From Acidobacteriota bacterium (GTDB lineage Bacteria > Acidobacteriota > Holophagae > Acanthopleuribacterales > Acanthopleuribacteraceae), in contig JASJCB010000075.1 of assembly GCA_030066195.1 (NCBI GenBank), forward strand, positions 1-51,543: 51,543 nt of DNA, in the 5' to 3' direction. Shown piece after piece: positions 8,968 through 18,352 of this stretch. The position numbers were made by a program, and so were the translations under genes. The notes under the pieces were generated by a model. That model ran no database searches and was not told where the DNA came from. It saw only the letters and a list, made by a program, of their open reading frames with translations. Positions within the stretch are counted from its first letter, which is position 1; each line of letters opens with the position of its first letter.

Positions 8968-10245
8968 ATGCAAACCCCTCCATTTTATTGTCACAAGACC
9001 GTGAGACATGCTCTCGTTTTTTTGTTCCTAACGGTACCCGTGGCAACGCTTGCCCAAACCAACGAAGAACTTTTCCGCGAATACCAGTTCAATTTCAACC
9101 CGCCGGGCGCCCGGGCCAATGGCATGGGGGGCGCTTTTATCGGCGTAGCGGACGACGCGACCTCTTCCTTCTCCAATCCGGCCGGACTGGCTTTTTTAGC
9201 CGAAACAGCGCTTACCTTCGAGTATCGTGTGCGCAATTTGGATGCAAGCACCGGTGAGATCGACGGTCGTTTCATTACCACCACCTTCGATCAGGCCGCC
9301 CAGAGTCTGAACGGCTCTTTTCTTTCCCTGAATCTCACTTATCGAGGATTCTATTTCGGGCTTTTTCAATACGACTTCCTGGACGAAAGCCAGGCACGCA
9401 CCTTCCAGTCACGATCGCTGAGCAACGGCATCGAAACTATTGAGCTGAGGGATATATTGTTGGACCTGACCGGAACCACACGCGGCATCGGCGTGGCGCG
9501 GCGCTTCGGCAGGTTCAAGGTCGGTGCTACGGTCAACCATCTCTCCATGGACGGCCGAACCAACTACGAACTGGTCTCTTTTCAGCGCCCCGTCTTTCAG
9601 GAAACCGTCTACGAATCCTCCATCGACGACCGCGATACGGCTTGGGGTTACAGTCTGGGCTTGCATCACGAATATGGCACAAAATTTTCTTGGGGAGTAG
9701 TATGGCGGGATAATCCCCGCTTCAACCTGATATCCAATGTCCTTCAACGGGTGAACGGACAACCCGATATCATCGACGAGCAGTTGGAGGTCCCTTTCAT
9801 CGTTCCCGATGTCTTTGGATTGGGGCTCCGCTACCGGCCGCGCCCCACGGTCAGTTTGATGGTCGATCTGCAAAACATCTTTTATAGTCAAATTATCAGC
9901 GACGATTTCGTGATCATTGAAGGCTTGGGCGAAGACACCAGGGAAGACTACAACATAGACGACACGACTGAGTTACACATGGGTTTCGAATGGCTGATTC
10001 CTGGTAATCGAAATGTTTACGCAATCCGCGGCGGGTATTACCGAAATCCCTTGCACGCGGTGACTTACTCCGGTGATGACGAGGCCACTCGGGATCGTTT
10101 TGCGGGGATAGGCCTTACCGACGAGGACCATTTCACCTTCGGCCTGGGTTGGGTCTACCGCAACCGCATTGAGCTGGATATCTCGGCCAACCTGTGGGAA
10201 AACGGCAGCGAATACACGACCTCGTTCATATGGAGGAAGAAATGA
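8968..10245 (+). CDS. Outer-membrane beta-barrel protein, FadL/PorV (OmpP1) type
   Basis: 425 aa. A signal sequence (hydrophobic core ALVFLFLTVPVATLA, cleavage near AQ) is followed by the family's N-terminal signature GARANGMGGAFIGVADDA and then SNPAGLAFL. The remainder alternates amphipathic beta strands and loops and ends in a strand and FIWRKK. FadL/PorV-family proteins are 14-stranded outer-membrane barrels that transport hydrophobic compounds or assist secretion. GAGGGA lies ~13 nt upstream of ATG 8968; an in-frame GTG at 9001 would give a shorter, cleaner signal peptide. It is translationally coupled (ATGA) to the next gene, so the barrel and the TPR/ATPase protein probably work together. 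The cargo is unknown. Confidence 0.78.
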   Translation: MQTPPFYCHKTVRHALVFLFLTVPVATLAQTNEELFREYQFNFNPPGARANGMGGAFIGVADDATSSFSNPAGLAFLAETALTFEYRVRNLDASTGEIDGRFITTTFDQAAQSLNGSFLSLNLTYRGFYFGLFQYDFLDESQARTFQSRSLSNGIETIELRDILLDLTGTTRGIGVARRFGRFKVGATVNHLSMDGRTNYELVSFQRPVFQETVYESSIDDRDTAWGYSLGLHHEYGTKFSWGVVWRDNPRFNLISNVLQRVNGQPDIIDEQLEVPFIVPDVFGLGLRYRPRPTVSLMVDLQNIFYSQIISDDFVIIEGLGEDTREDYNIDDTTELHMGFEWLIPGNRNVYAIRGGYYRNPLHAVTYSGDDEATRDRFAGIGLTDEDHFTFGLGWVYRNRIELDISANLWENGSEYTTSFIWRKK

Positions 10246-12392
10246 TAATCTTCCTCCTCATCTTTTTGACCGGCCCCCAGCAGCTCACCTGGTACGAGGT
10301 CTACGAGCGCGGAGAGCGTCAATTCCGCAAACAGGATTGGGCCGCCTGCATTGCCGACATGGATAAGGCCCTTGCCGTTCGTCCCGAGCCCAAGAAGAAC
10401 CAGATTACCCGTGCCGTCCAGAAGATCGATTACAAGCCCTATTACTACAAGGCGCTGGCATGCCTGAAGCTGGGCCGTATCCAGGAAGCGGCCGAATACG
10501 CCGGCCGCTCCGTCGAAGGTGAGGTGGTCAAGAACGATCTCAAATTACAGGCCGACCTGATACCCGTCTTCCAAGCGCTTCGCAGGGAAGCCCTCGATGT
10601 CCGGGAAGAGTACCGCGAAGAAGCCGAAATCATCGATGACCGCAGTCGTGTCCTTTCTTATTTGGAGGCAGGTGACCTGGACCGGGCCGAGATCGAATTG
10701 AACGCAAGATCCAATCGCCGCGAATTCGACGACCTGCGACGACAGTTGAAGTTGGCGCAAGATGCCCTCCAAGCGCGCCGCGATGTAGACCGACAACTGA
10801 CCCTACGTATCGAGGAAGCCGTTACCGAGGGCGATAAAATCATGGCGGCGGGCCTCTTGAACGCCCTGGGCGACCGGTTACCGGAGGCGACAGTCGTCCA
10901 ACTGAGGCAACGCATCGATGATATGCCCGACCCCGGGGTTGAGACCGAAGAACCCGACTCTCCGCCGGCAATCACGGATCAAACCGGGGAGATCGAGCAA
11001 TACAAACAACTCTACGCCGGCGCCGCGGACCGTAATCTGGAGTTGGTGGACCAGATCGATGCCCTGGAACGCAAAAATAGAAACCTGCAAGTCCAAATGG
11101 CGCGCGCCGCCGAGAGTGAAGAGCCCGTCATCATCTCGTTCAACACGCAACTGCTGATGCAGGTAGTCCGCGAGAACGAGAAAGAGCTGCTGGTCACCGC
11201 GCAAGCCGCCTCGCCCTCCCGCCTGGTTGACTGGAAGCTCTTCCACAACGGTTTTCCGGTGGATCTACCCGCGGATGCCGTGCAACAAGACGAACTGAAC
11301 TACGCCATGGAATTCCGCTTCCCGGTTGAATCCTACGGCAATCACAAGATAGACCTGGCCGTGGTCGATGAGTTGGCAAGCCCCGAAATCCGCGAGTCGG
11401 TAACGGTTCTCGTCCCCAGGCCCTTCTATTTAAACCCCTGGCTATGGCGGGTCCTGACCGGCCTGGTATTGGTTTTCCTTGTCTGGCGTATGTTGCGCCG
11501 AATGCGTTTGCGCAAGATTGCCCGGCTGCGCCACTTCAATCCCTATATCGCCGGCTCGCCCGTCCGCAACATCGACATGTTCTACGGTCGAGACGATCTC
11601 ATCCGCCGGATCCAGGGCCTGGTCCACAAAAACAGCTTCATGATTCACGGCGAGCGCCGCATCGGTAAAACCAGCCTGCTGCTTCAGCTCAAGAAGAACC
11701 TCAGCGAACTGGAATCCAATGATTACAGGTTCTTCCCCGCCTTTGTCGATCTACAGGGCATTCACGAGGAAGACCTCTTCCACCACATGATGAGCGAGGT
11801 CATCGCCCAGGCCGGGAATTGGGATATCTCGATGGAGGACCTGCGCTTCGAGGAGACCAACGGGGGTTATGTCGGTCGTCAGTTCGCCCGCGACATGAAA
11901 ACCATCATAGGCCGCTTGAAGGATCGCTACGAACGCCACGTCATGGTGGTGCTGCTGGTGGACGAGGTCGACTGCCTCAACGAATTCGGTGAGAAAACCA
12001 ACCAGAAACTGCGCGGCATCTTCATGAAGGACTTTGCCGAACACCTGACCTGTGTCATGGCGGGCATTCACCTGAAGAAGGAATGGGAAAGCAGCGGTTC
12101 CCCCTGGTACAATTTCTTCGAGGAGATCCCGGTCCACCACATCGACGAGCAGGACGCGCGCGAGCTGATTATCGGACCCGTCAAAGGCATCTTCCGCTAC
12201 CGAGCCGACGCGGTAGACCTGATCATCAACGCCACCGGCGGACATCCCTACCTGATCCAAAAAATTTGCGTGTCGCTGATCGGTCACAAGCTGAACGACA
12301 ATAAATTCGTGATATCCCGGGAGGACGTAGCGGGCGTCCTGGCCAACATGGGAGAGGAACTGAAGAGGAACCAAGATGGCATTTATCGTTAA
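10242..12392 (+). CDS. Inner-membrane protein: periplasmic TPR-like region, one TM helix, cytoplasmic STAND-like ATPase
   Basis: 716 aa. The start ATG 10242 overlaps the previous stop as ATGA, with GGAGGA (10232-10237) upstream. The hydrophobic N-terminus (MIIFLLIFLTG) leads into helical TPR-like repeats and a Glu-rich coiled-coil region (to about 300), then a beta domain, a transmembrane helix at about 399-420 (WLWRVLTGLVLVFLVW) and a basic stop-transfer. The C-terminal ATPase has Walker A GERRIGKTS (470-478) and Walker B VVLLVDEVD (D574, E575), followed by GGHPYLIQKIC, typical of prokaryotic STAND/AAA_14-like NTPases. It could couple ATP-driven switching in the cytosol to a periplasmic scaffold facing the FadL-like barrel. 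The next gene, a second ATPase, overlaps it by 17 nt. Confidence 0.75.
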   Translation: MIIFLLIFLTGPQQLTWYEVYERGERQFRKQDWAACIADMDKALAVRPEPKKNQITRAVQKIDYKPYYYKALACLKLGRIQEAAEYAGRSVEGEVVKNDLKLQADLIPVFQALRREALDVREEYREEAEIIDDRSRVLSYLEAGDLDRAEIELNARSNRREFDDLRRQLKLAQDALQARRDVDRQLTLRIEEAVTEGDKIMAAGLLNALGDRLPEATVVQLRQRIDDMPDPGVETEEPDSPPAITDQTGEIEQYKQLYAGAADRNLELVDQIDALERKNRNLQVQMARAAESEEPVIISFNTQLLMQVVRENEKELLVTAQAASPSRLVDWKLFHNGFPVDLPADAVQQDELNYAMEFRFPVESYGNHKIDLAVVDELASPEIRESVTVLVPRPFYLNPWLWRVLTGLVLVFLVWRMLRRMRLRKIARLRHFNPYIAGSPVRNIDMFYGRDDLIRRIQGLVHKNSFMIHGERRIGKTSLLLQLKKNLSELESNDYRFFPAFVDLQGIHEEDLFHHMMSEVIAQAGNWDISMEDLRFEETNGGYVGRQFARDMKTIIGRLKDRYERHVMVVLLVDEVDCLNEFGEKTNQKLRGIFMKDFAEHLTCVMAGIHLKKEWESSGSPWYNFFEEIPVHHIDEQDARELIIGPVKGIFRYRADAVDLIINATGGHPYLIQKICVSLIGHKLNDNKFVISREDVAGVLANMGEELKRNQDGIYR

Positions 12393-13866
12393 CCGCTGGG
12401 TGCGCGGTGAAGATTTTCACGGTCGAGAAGACCACCTGGCCTTTCTGAAGGAAGGCAGCAAAAAGACCGCCTGGATTCTGGGCAATCGCCGTGTCGGTAA
12501 AACCAGCCTGCTCCGCCAGGTGGCCTGGTTGTGTCGCGAGGGGGCTTGGGGAGACGCCCTGGCTTTGTACTGGGATCTGCAAGGCGCGGCCACGGCGAAC
12601 GGTCTCAAAGACAGTTTCCTGGAATGCCTGGAAGACGACGAGGACATGGCCGACGAATTGGGACTGGACATCGATGCCCTGGAAGACCTGGCTCTCTTCG
12701 ACGTGTTGAACAAGTTCCGCCGCAAGGTCAAGGGCCTGAAGGGCCGCCGCTTCCTGTTGTTGATCGACGAATGCGAGGAACTGGTGGATGTGGCGGCCGA
12801 CGAACCCAATGTCCTGAATGCCTTCCGCAAGTTGACGCAGTCGGGTAACAATCTCGAAATCGTCCTGGCCGGTTCCTATCGCTTCATGGACCTTGACGAA
12901 TCGGACTCGCGCACCTCCCTGTTCCTACCGGATTTTCTGCCGCCCCGCCTGCTGGGTCCCTTTTCCGAGGAGCAAGCGGTGAACCTGCTGGCCGGCAACG
13001 AAATTGCCCGGGAAGACGCGCGGAGCATCTACGCGGCCACTCTGGGCAACCCGCATCTTGTCCAGGTTGTAGGCGAACATTTCCACCGGCTGGGCAACCT
13101 GGACGAAGCCCTGGCTCAGATCAAAAGCGGCAAGGTGGGCGAGTACTTCTTCCAGTCCAACTTCCAATGCCTGCCGGAACCCCAACGTGGCTGGTGGCGT
13201 CAACCCGGCCTGATCGCCAAACTGGAAGCAATCACCCCGGCCGACGAATGCTACCCCTACCTCGTACAAGCCGCCATCCTCACCGAGGACGAAGAACAAC
13301 CGGCCGTTTCACCGCTGCTGAGACTGGTCCTGGGTGAGGAAACCCCCAAACCCGCCGCGGTCCCCAGGCAGGAAAGCGCGCCCGGCAAACCCAAAAAAGC
13401 CGAAAAGCCCGCACCGGACGAGGCTGACGGTGTCCTGGCCTGGTTTCAGGCCAACCCGAGCCGCCTGCTGGTGCTGCCGACGGACGGCACAGCCCTGGAC
13501 GAGGCAACCAACCCGCCGGGACTGGTAATGATGGCCTCGATCCAGGAGCCGAAGGAAAAAATGCACGCGGTGCTGGACGGAGCCTGTCCGGAATTTGTCC
13601 GCGGCGAAAACCCGGACGAACGCACGGCGGTCTACCTGGTCGGCCTGAGCCTTTACCGTCGCTATTTCGGCAAATCACCCTTTCACGACATGGATGATCC
13701 CTGGGAACGCGCGGGCGCTCTCGCCGAATCAGATGTACCGGTTCGCCCTGCCGAAGCAACCGAACCCATGGAAAACAAAACGGCAATGGTCCTGATGCGC
13801 TGCCTGAAAGCAGACCCCGCCGACCGCTACCAAACCCTGAAAACCCTGACCGGTGACCTGGGTTGA
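12376..13866 (+). CDS. STAND-like ATPase fused to a degenerate protein-kinase C-lobe
   Basis: 496 aa, soluble. The ATPase domain has Walker A GNRRVGKTS (36-44), Walker B FLLLIDECEE (D131, E132) and a GNPHLVQVVGEHF helix-turn segment matching GGHPYLIQKIC of the preceding protein, so the two ATPases are paralogues. After a Pro/Ala/Lys-rich linker (about 323-350), residues 363-496 resemble the end of a Ser/Thr kinase: CPEF (404-407, APE-like), VYLVGLSLYRRYFGKSPF (419-436, subdomain IX) and MRCLKADPADRYQTL (474-488, subdomain XI with R484). No N-lobe lysine, HRD or DFG is present, so it cannot be an active kinase. The start lies inside the upstream gene (17-nt overlap), indicating coupled translation. 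Confidence 0.75.
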   Translation: MAFIVNRWVRGEDFHGREDHLAFLKEGSKKTAWILGNRRVGKTSLLRQVAWLCREGAWGDALALYWDLQGAATANGLKDSFLECLEDDEDMADELGLDIDALEDLALFDVLNKFRRKVKGLKGRRFLLLIDECEELVDVAADEPNVLNAFRKLTQSGNNLEIVLAGSYRFMDLDESDSRTSLFLPDFLPPRLLGPFSEEQAVNLLAGNEIAREDARSIYAATLGNPHLVQVVGEHFHRLGNLDEALAQIKSGKVGEYFFQSNFQCLPEPQRGWWRQPGLIAKLEAITPADECYPYLVQAAILTEDEEQPAVSPLLRLVLGEETPKPAAVPRQESAPGKPKKAEKPAPDEADGVLAWFQANPSRLLVLPTDGTALDEATNPPGLVMMASIQEPKEKMHAVLDGACPEFVRGENPDERTAVYLVGLSLYRRYFGKSPFHDMDDPWERAGALAESDVPVRPAEATEPMENKTAMVLMRCLKADPADRYQTLKTLTGDLG

Positions 13867-14041
13867 GAACCGCGCTGTGCTCGCCTACCTTTGAGCGAAG
13901 GCAAAGCCGAACCGGCCTGCCTGCCGAGACGGCGTGTCCTTTCGGTTGTTGAAAGGCGGCATCATACCCCAACTAAGGGCAATATCCTTAGACCTGACGC
14001 CCGCTCGTATTTCCCTGAGCTGATCGATCTTTTTAATTCGC

Positions 14042-17000
14042 CTACGGGCCCAAGATCTCCTTCCTTTTCTTTTGGCCGTAGCGCTCGTTGAACTGGGTCA
14101 GCAGGTCCCACTGCACCGGGATCATAAACAGGGTCAGCGCGGTTGCCGTGCACAGTCCGGTGACGAAGGTAGACGCCATCGATCCCCACACGATGCTGTA
14201 GGAGGGAATGCCCAGCGCCATCGGCAGGAACGCCAGCGTGGTCGTCAACGTGGTCAGCAGGATGGGTCGCAGGCGAATTTGCATGCCGCGCAAGACGGCC
14301 TCACGCCTGGGCACGCCCGAGCGGTAGAGTTTGTTGATGAACTCGATCAATACCAGCGAATCGTTGACGACGACGCCCACCACACCGACCATGGCAACCA
14401 TGTTGTTGATGGTCAGCAAAGATCGCGATGCCAGTAGGCCGAAGATGACGCCGATGAAGGCGAAGGCCACCGCGGACAGCACGATCAACGGTTGGATGTA
14501 ACTCTGGAACTGGGTGGCCAATATCATATAGATCAGCAGCACCGAAATAATGAAGGCGCTGAACAGCGATGCATAGGACCGACGCGTATCCTCGAACTCA
14601 CCGGCAAAGTTCAGGGTGGCGCCGGGGTACTCGTTGCGAACCTGGTTGTAGAATTCCTTGACCATGCGCACCACGGTCACCGGTGACTGATTACTGCCCG
14701 GTCGCAGGTTGGCCGAAATGTTAACGGCGCGCTCACCCTCGAAACGGTTGAGGAAACCGGCCTCGTTGTCCAGCCGCGTCCGGTTGAGATCGCCCAGGCG
14801 CACCGGTCCGCCCGCATACTCCAGCAGCGGAATGCCCAGCGCCTGGTCGGGCGTTTCGATACGGGACATCTTCACCTTCAGGTCCACCTGTTCGTCCTGG
14901 TCGCGGAACTCGCCGATGTAACGACCGTTCAGGGTGGCCGCGGTCAGTTGCGTCACCTGGGCCGGGCTCACTCCATATTCCGCCGCCCGGTCGTGTCTCA
15001 CCTGGAAGCGGTAGATTTTATTGTCCTGGCCTCGGGTATCTTCCAGGTTCACCAGTTCGTCCTTCAGACGCGGGTCGGTGGTCAGGAAGTCCTTCATGCG
15101 GTCGGCCAGAGCGTAGACGGCGTCCTGGTTGGTACCCACGGTGCGCACGTTGATGTCTTTACCCGTGGGCGGCCCGTCCTTTTGCGGGCGGACGCGTACA
15201 AAGTAACCGCGATCCTCGAAGGGCTTCATCTGTTCGCGCACCCAGTCCAGGTGTAACAGCGGATCGTTTTCGGGGTAGTCGGCGAATTTAGCCTTGCTCG
15301 AAGGCGGAATGGTGACCACTACGTGGCCCACATTGTTGGCGAAGTTGACTTCGTAATCCTCGTCCAGAATGAAGCCGGCGTAACCCACGGTGGATTCGGC
15401 CATGCCGGGCCCGTGTTTCATGATCTCGACGGAGACCTCCTTGAGCAGGGTATCCACGTCTTCAAGAGAGGTGCCTACCGGGGCTTCCAGTTCCACGAAA
15501 AAGGCGCCGTAGTCGTCCGGGAAGAATTTTACGCGAATCAGGGGGAACTTACCCGTGATGGAAACCGCCATCACGCCCACGGCGACGAACAGGACCAGGG
15601 CCAACAAAAGCAAACTGGTCCAACGCCAGCGCAGTGCCAGATCCATCAAGCGCCGCACCGGCTTGCGCAACAGAGGCATGGAGGCGGCCTCTTTTTCTTC
15701 ATCCGGCAAATCGGCCTTGGCGCCCACGGGTCGCGGTCCGTAGTCCTTGTAGTGAATGGGCAGGATAAACAAACACTCCAACACGGACGCGGCCAGGGCG
15801 AAACTGACGGCCTTGGGAATTTGCGCAAAGAACTCGCCCACCGAGCCGGTCATGATGAGCATGGGCATGAAGGCCGCGATGGTGGTCAGTGTCGCCGAAA
15901 CCACGGGCAGGAAAACCTCGGAGGTGCCGTCCACGATGGAGTCGTTGACCGTTTTGCCCATTTGCAGGTGGCGGTAGATATTCTCGATGACCACGATCGC
16001 ATCGTCCACCACGATCCCGCTGACCAGAATGAAGCTGAACAGGGTGATCTCGTTGATGGAGTTGTTGGTGAAATACATGAAGATCACGGTCATCAGAAAG
16101 GCGAAGGGAATGCCGATGGTCGTCAGCGCCGCGTTGCGGAAGCCCATGAAGTACCAGATGAGAAAGCAGACCAGGATGATCCCCAGGGCAAGGTTCCATC
16201 CCAAAGTGGTCATGGCGTCGCGTATCTTGATGGTGGAGTCTTGGGTCAGCACCACCTCCACGCCCTCGCGTTCCAGCACCGGACGGTAATCGGCGATCAG
16301 GGCCTCGATTTCCTCCAGCATGTCCAGGGCGTTGCCGTCGCCGGTTTTCTTGACCTTCAGGGTGACGCAGTTCTTGCCGTTCACGGAAGAGATCACCACG
16401 GGATCGCGATGACTCATTTCAGCGCGCTCCATCAGGTCGCCCACGGTGACGAAGGAGCCGTCGGCATCGCGCCGCACCACGGTAGCGGCCACTTGATCAC
16501 GGGTGCGGTACTGCTCGTCCACCAGCAGCACATATTCGCCGTCGGGTGTGTCCAGGTCACCGGCGGGGATGGCGATGTTGGCGTTGCGCATGGCGGTGAC
16601 CGCCTCGTCGAAGGTAACGCCGAAGCGATTCAACTTCTTGGGGTCCAGGTAGACATGGTATTCGCGCACGTGCTCGCCGTCCAGTTCCACCTCGCGCACA
16701 CCGAAGATCTGGAGAAGGGACGCCTTCATTTCCTCGGCCATCAACACCAGGGCGCGGTTCTCGCGATCGCCGCTCAAGTTGACGCTGACCACGGGGTAGA
16801 TGATGTCCGACTCGATCAGCTCGAAAACGGGCGGGTCCACGGTGTCCGGCAACTCGCCCATGATGCTCAATACCTTCAGACGCAGGTCGTCATAGGCGTT
16901 GCGGTAATCGATATCGTCGACAAATTTGACCAGGATGCGGGAGCGATTACGGTTGGAAGTGGAGCGGATGAACTCCACGTTGTCCAGGTCTTCCAGGGCT

Positions 17001-17209
17001 TCTTCAATCTCCCTGGTAACCAGGGCTTCCACATCAGCGGGCGAGGCGCCGGGAAAAAAGGCTTGAATACTGACCTGGCCGAATTGCACGTTGGGGTAGC
17101 GCTCGATGGGCACGCTGAGCATGGTGTAGGCGCCCATCACCATCAAGGTCACGAAGATGATGTTCATGAGGACCTGTTGAGCCAGGGTAAAGCGAACCGC
17201 TGATTTCAT
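14042..17209 (-). CDS. RND-family efflux transporter, inner-membrane pump (AcrB/MexB superfamily)
   Basis: 1055 aa, the usual length for HAE-type RND pumps. It has an N-terminal TM helix, FPGASPADVEALVTREIE near residue 50, two large periplasmic regions, and two blocks of helices. The proton-relay Asp pair is in GIVVDDAIVVIENIYRH (about 402-418). A second helix block near the C-terminus contains GVVGVVVNDSLVLIEF. It exports small hydrophobic compounds using the proton gradient; the substrate cannot be read from sequence. The start ATG 17209 overlaps the adaptor stop (ATGA), so the two are translationally coupled. No outer-membrane channel gene is next to it. It is convergent with the ATPase/kinase-remnant gene across 175 nt. 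Confidence 0.92.
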   Translation of the reverse strand: MKSAVRFTLAQQVLMNIIFVTLMVMGAYTMLSVPIERYPNVQFGQVSIQAFFPGASPADVEALVTREIEEALEDLDNVEFIRSTSNRNRSRILVKFVDDIDYRNAYDDLRLKVLSIMGELPDTVDPPVFELIESDIIYPVVSVNLSGDRENRALVLMAEEMKASLLQIFGVREVELDGEHVREYHVYLDPKKLNRFGVTFDEAVTAMRNANIAIPAGDLDTPDGEYVLLVDEQYRTRDQVAATVVRRDADGSFVTVGDLMERAEMSHRDPVVISSVNGKNCVTLKVKKTGDGNALDMLEEIEALIADYRPVLEREGVEVVLTQDSTIKIRDAMTTLGWNLALGIILVCFLIWYFMGFRNAALTTIGIPFAFLMTVIFMYFTNNSINEITLFSFILVSGIVVDDAIVVIENIYRHLQMGKTVNDSIVDGTSEVFLPVVSATLTTIAAFMPMLIMTGSVGEFFAQIPKAVSFALAASVLECLFILPIHYKDYGPRPVGAKADLPDEEKEAASMPLLRKPVRRLMDLALRWRWTSLLLLALVLFVAVGVMAVSITGKFPLIRVKFFPDDYGAFFVELEAPVGTSLEDVDTLLKEVSVEIMKHGPGMAESTVGYAGFILDEDYEVNFANNVGHVVVTIPPSSKAKFADYPENDPLLHLDWVREQMKPFEDRGYFVRVRPQKDGPPTGKDINVRTVGTNQDAVYALADRMKDFLTTDPRLKDELVNLEDTRGQDNKIYRFQVRHDRAAEYGVSPAQVTQLTAATLNGRYIGEFRDQDEQVDLKVKMSRIETPDQALGIPLLEYAGGPVRLGDLNRTRLDNEAGFLNRFEGERAVNISANLRPGSNQSPVTVVRMVKEFYNQVRNEYPGATLNFAGEFEDTRRSYASLFSAFIISVLLIYMILATQFQSYIQPLIVLSAVAFAFIGVIFGLLASRSLLTINNMVAMVGVVGVVVNDSLVLIEFINKLYRSGVPRREAVLRGMQIRLRPILLTTLTTTLAFLPMALGIPSYSIVWGSMASTFVTGLCTATALTLFMIPVQWDLLTQFNERYGQKKRKEILGP

Positions 17210-18189
17210 GGGGCCTCCCGGCTGACTAGCCGATCTCCCGGCTTCAGGCCCTCGGCCAGGACGCGAGCGGTGCCGCCGGGACCCTTGCCAAGCATGGTGA
17301 CCTTGACCCGACTGCCGTCCTCACGAGTCAACCACCAGGCATCGTAGCGACGTTCGACACTCTCTTCAGGCACCAATACCTCACCGGGCCGGGCGGTCAG
17401 CCGTAACGGCCACTCCACGCGAATCCCGCCGCGCATCTCGGGCATGCCGTCCGCCACGGCCAGTTCCAGTTTGACCTTGCGCGTGGTCTCGTCGAAGGCG
17501 GGCGAGCGTCGTTCGATGGTTGCGTTGACCGTGATGCCGTAATCGGGCAGGGTCAAGGCTATCTCCGGCGTGTTGCTGTTCAAAAACCGCCAGGCGCGTT
17601 CTTCAAGGGCGAAGGGAATGTATAGCTTGCGATAATCGCCGGCCTCGGCGACCACGGTGCCGGTGTTGACCCACTGGCCGGGCTCCACCAGGCGGTCGAT
17701 GATGCGCCAGCCCTTGGGAACCTTCAGATTGTGCCGTTCGCGGCGCTCAGTGAGAATCTTGGCGCTGGTTTCCAACTCGGCCAGTTGCAGCCGGGCCTGA
17801 TCGCGGCGCTGCTCCAGTTCGTCATAGGTGGACTGGGAAACGGTGCGTTTCTGCAGGAGATCCTCAAAACGCTTCAGCTCCTTATTGAGATAAGCCAGAT
17901 TGTTGCGTACGCGATCCTGTTGTCGTTGGTTTTGCTCCAGGTCCAGGGCGGTGAAGGTATCGTCCAGCCGGGCAAAGAGTCCGCCGGGAGGAACGTCGCC
18001 CACATCGGCATAAACATCCTTGCAACGTCCGGCCACCTCGGTGGTCAATTGCATCCGTGCTCGCGCCCTGGTAAAACCTGTGAGTACGGTTTCTTCGAAG
18101 GCTTCTTGGGCGGTTATGATGCGGCCGCCCTCCTGGGCCCGAACACTCGATATCCCGGACACCAACATGAGAACCAGCAGAGGTCGCAT
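17206..18189 (-). CDS. RND periplasmic adaptor (membrane fusion protein)
   Basis: 327 aa. The start is ATG 18189, which opens a signal peptide (MRPLLVLMLVSGISSVRAQ) and has AAAGGGGG just upstream; 16 more in-frame residues upstream would hide the signal. A first half-barrel/lipoyl segment is followed by a helical hairpin of about 80 residues (heptad-like with QRQQDRVRNNLAYLNKELK), then the second lipoyl half (VEPGQWVNTGTVVAEAGD) and the beta-barrel and membrane-proximal domains. This is the HlyD/AcrA arrangement, though the hairpin is short and the protein is smaller than AcrA. It bridges the RND pump to an outer-membrane channel encoded elsewhere. Confidence 0.88.
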   Translation of the reverse strand: MRPLLVLMLVSGISSVRAQEGGRIITAQEAFEETVLTGFTRARARMQLTTEVAGRCKDVYADVGDVPPGGLFARLDDTFTALDLEQNQRQQDRVRNNLAYLNKELKRFEDLLQKRTVSQSTYDELEQRRDQARLQLAELETSAKILTERRERHNLKVPKGWRIIDRLVEPGQWVNTGTVVAEAGDYRKLYIPFALEERAWRFLNSNTPEIALTLPDYGITVNATIERRSPAFDETTRKVKLELAVADGMPEMRGGIRVEWPLRLTARPGEVLVPEESVERRYDAWWLTREDGSRVKVTMLGKGPGGTARVLAEGLKPGDRLVSREAP

Positions 18190-18352
18190 GACACCCCCTT
18201 TCCTGTGTGTTGCGGAAAAGAAAACCCCGTGCGGCATATTATGGGTGAGCCGGTGTTCATTTTCAAGAGGGACCGAGCCGAAACCCGATCACCCCTAAAA
18301 AGCAAACGGCAAACACGAAAGGAAGTTTAATCCTTGTCCGGCCGGGAGTCGA

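Noticed and set aside
13973..13991. Hairpin CTAAGG...CCTTAG between two convergent genes as a terminator
   Set aside because: Only a 6-bp AT-containing stem with a 7-nt loop and no T tract on either side.
15323..17203. A 626-codon open frame on the plus strand opposite the RND pump gene
   Set aside because: It is the antisense of a clear RND coding sequence; its His/Gln-rich composition is typical of a high-GC shadow frame and no ribosome site or protein family supports it.
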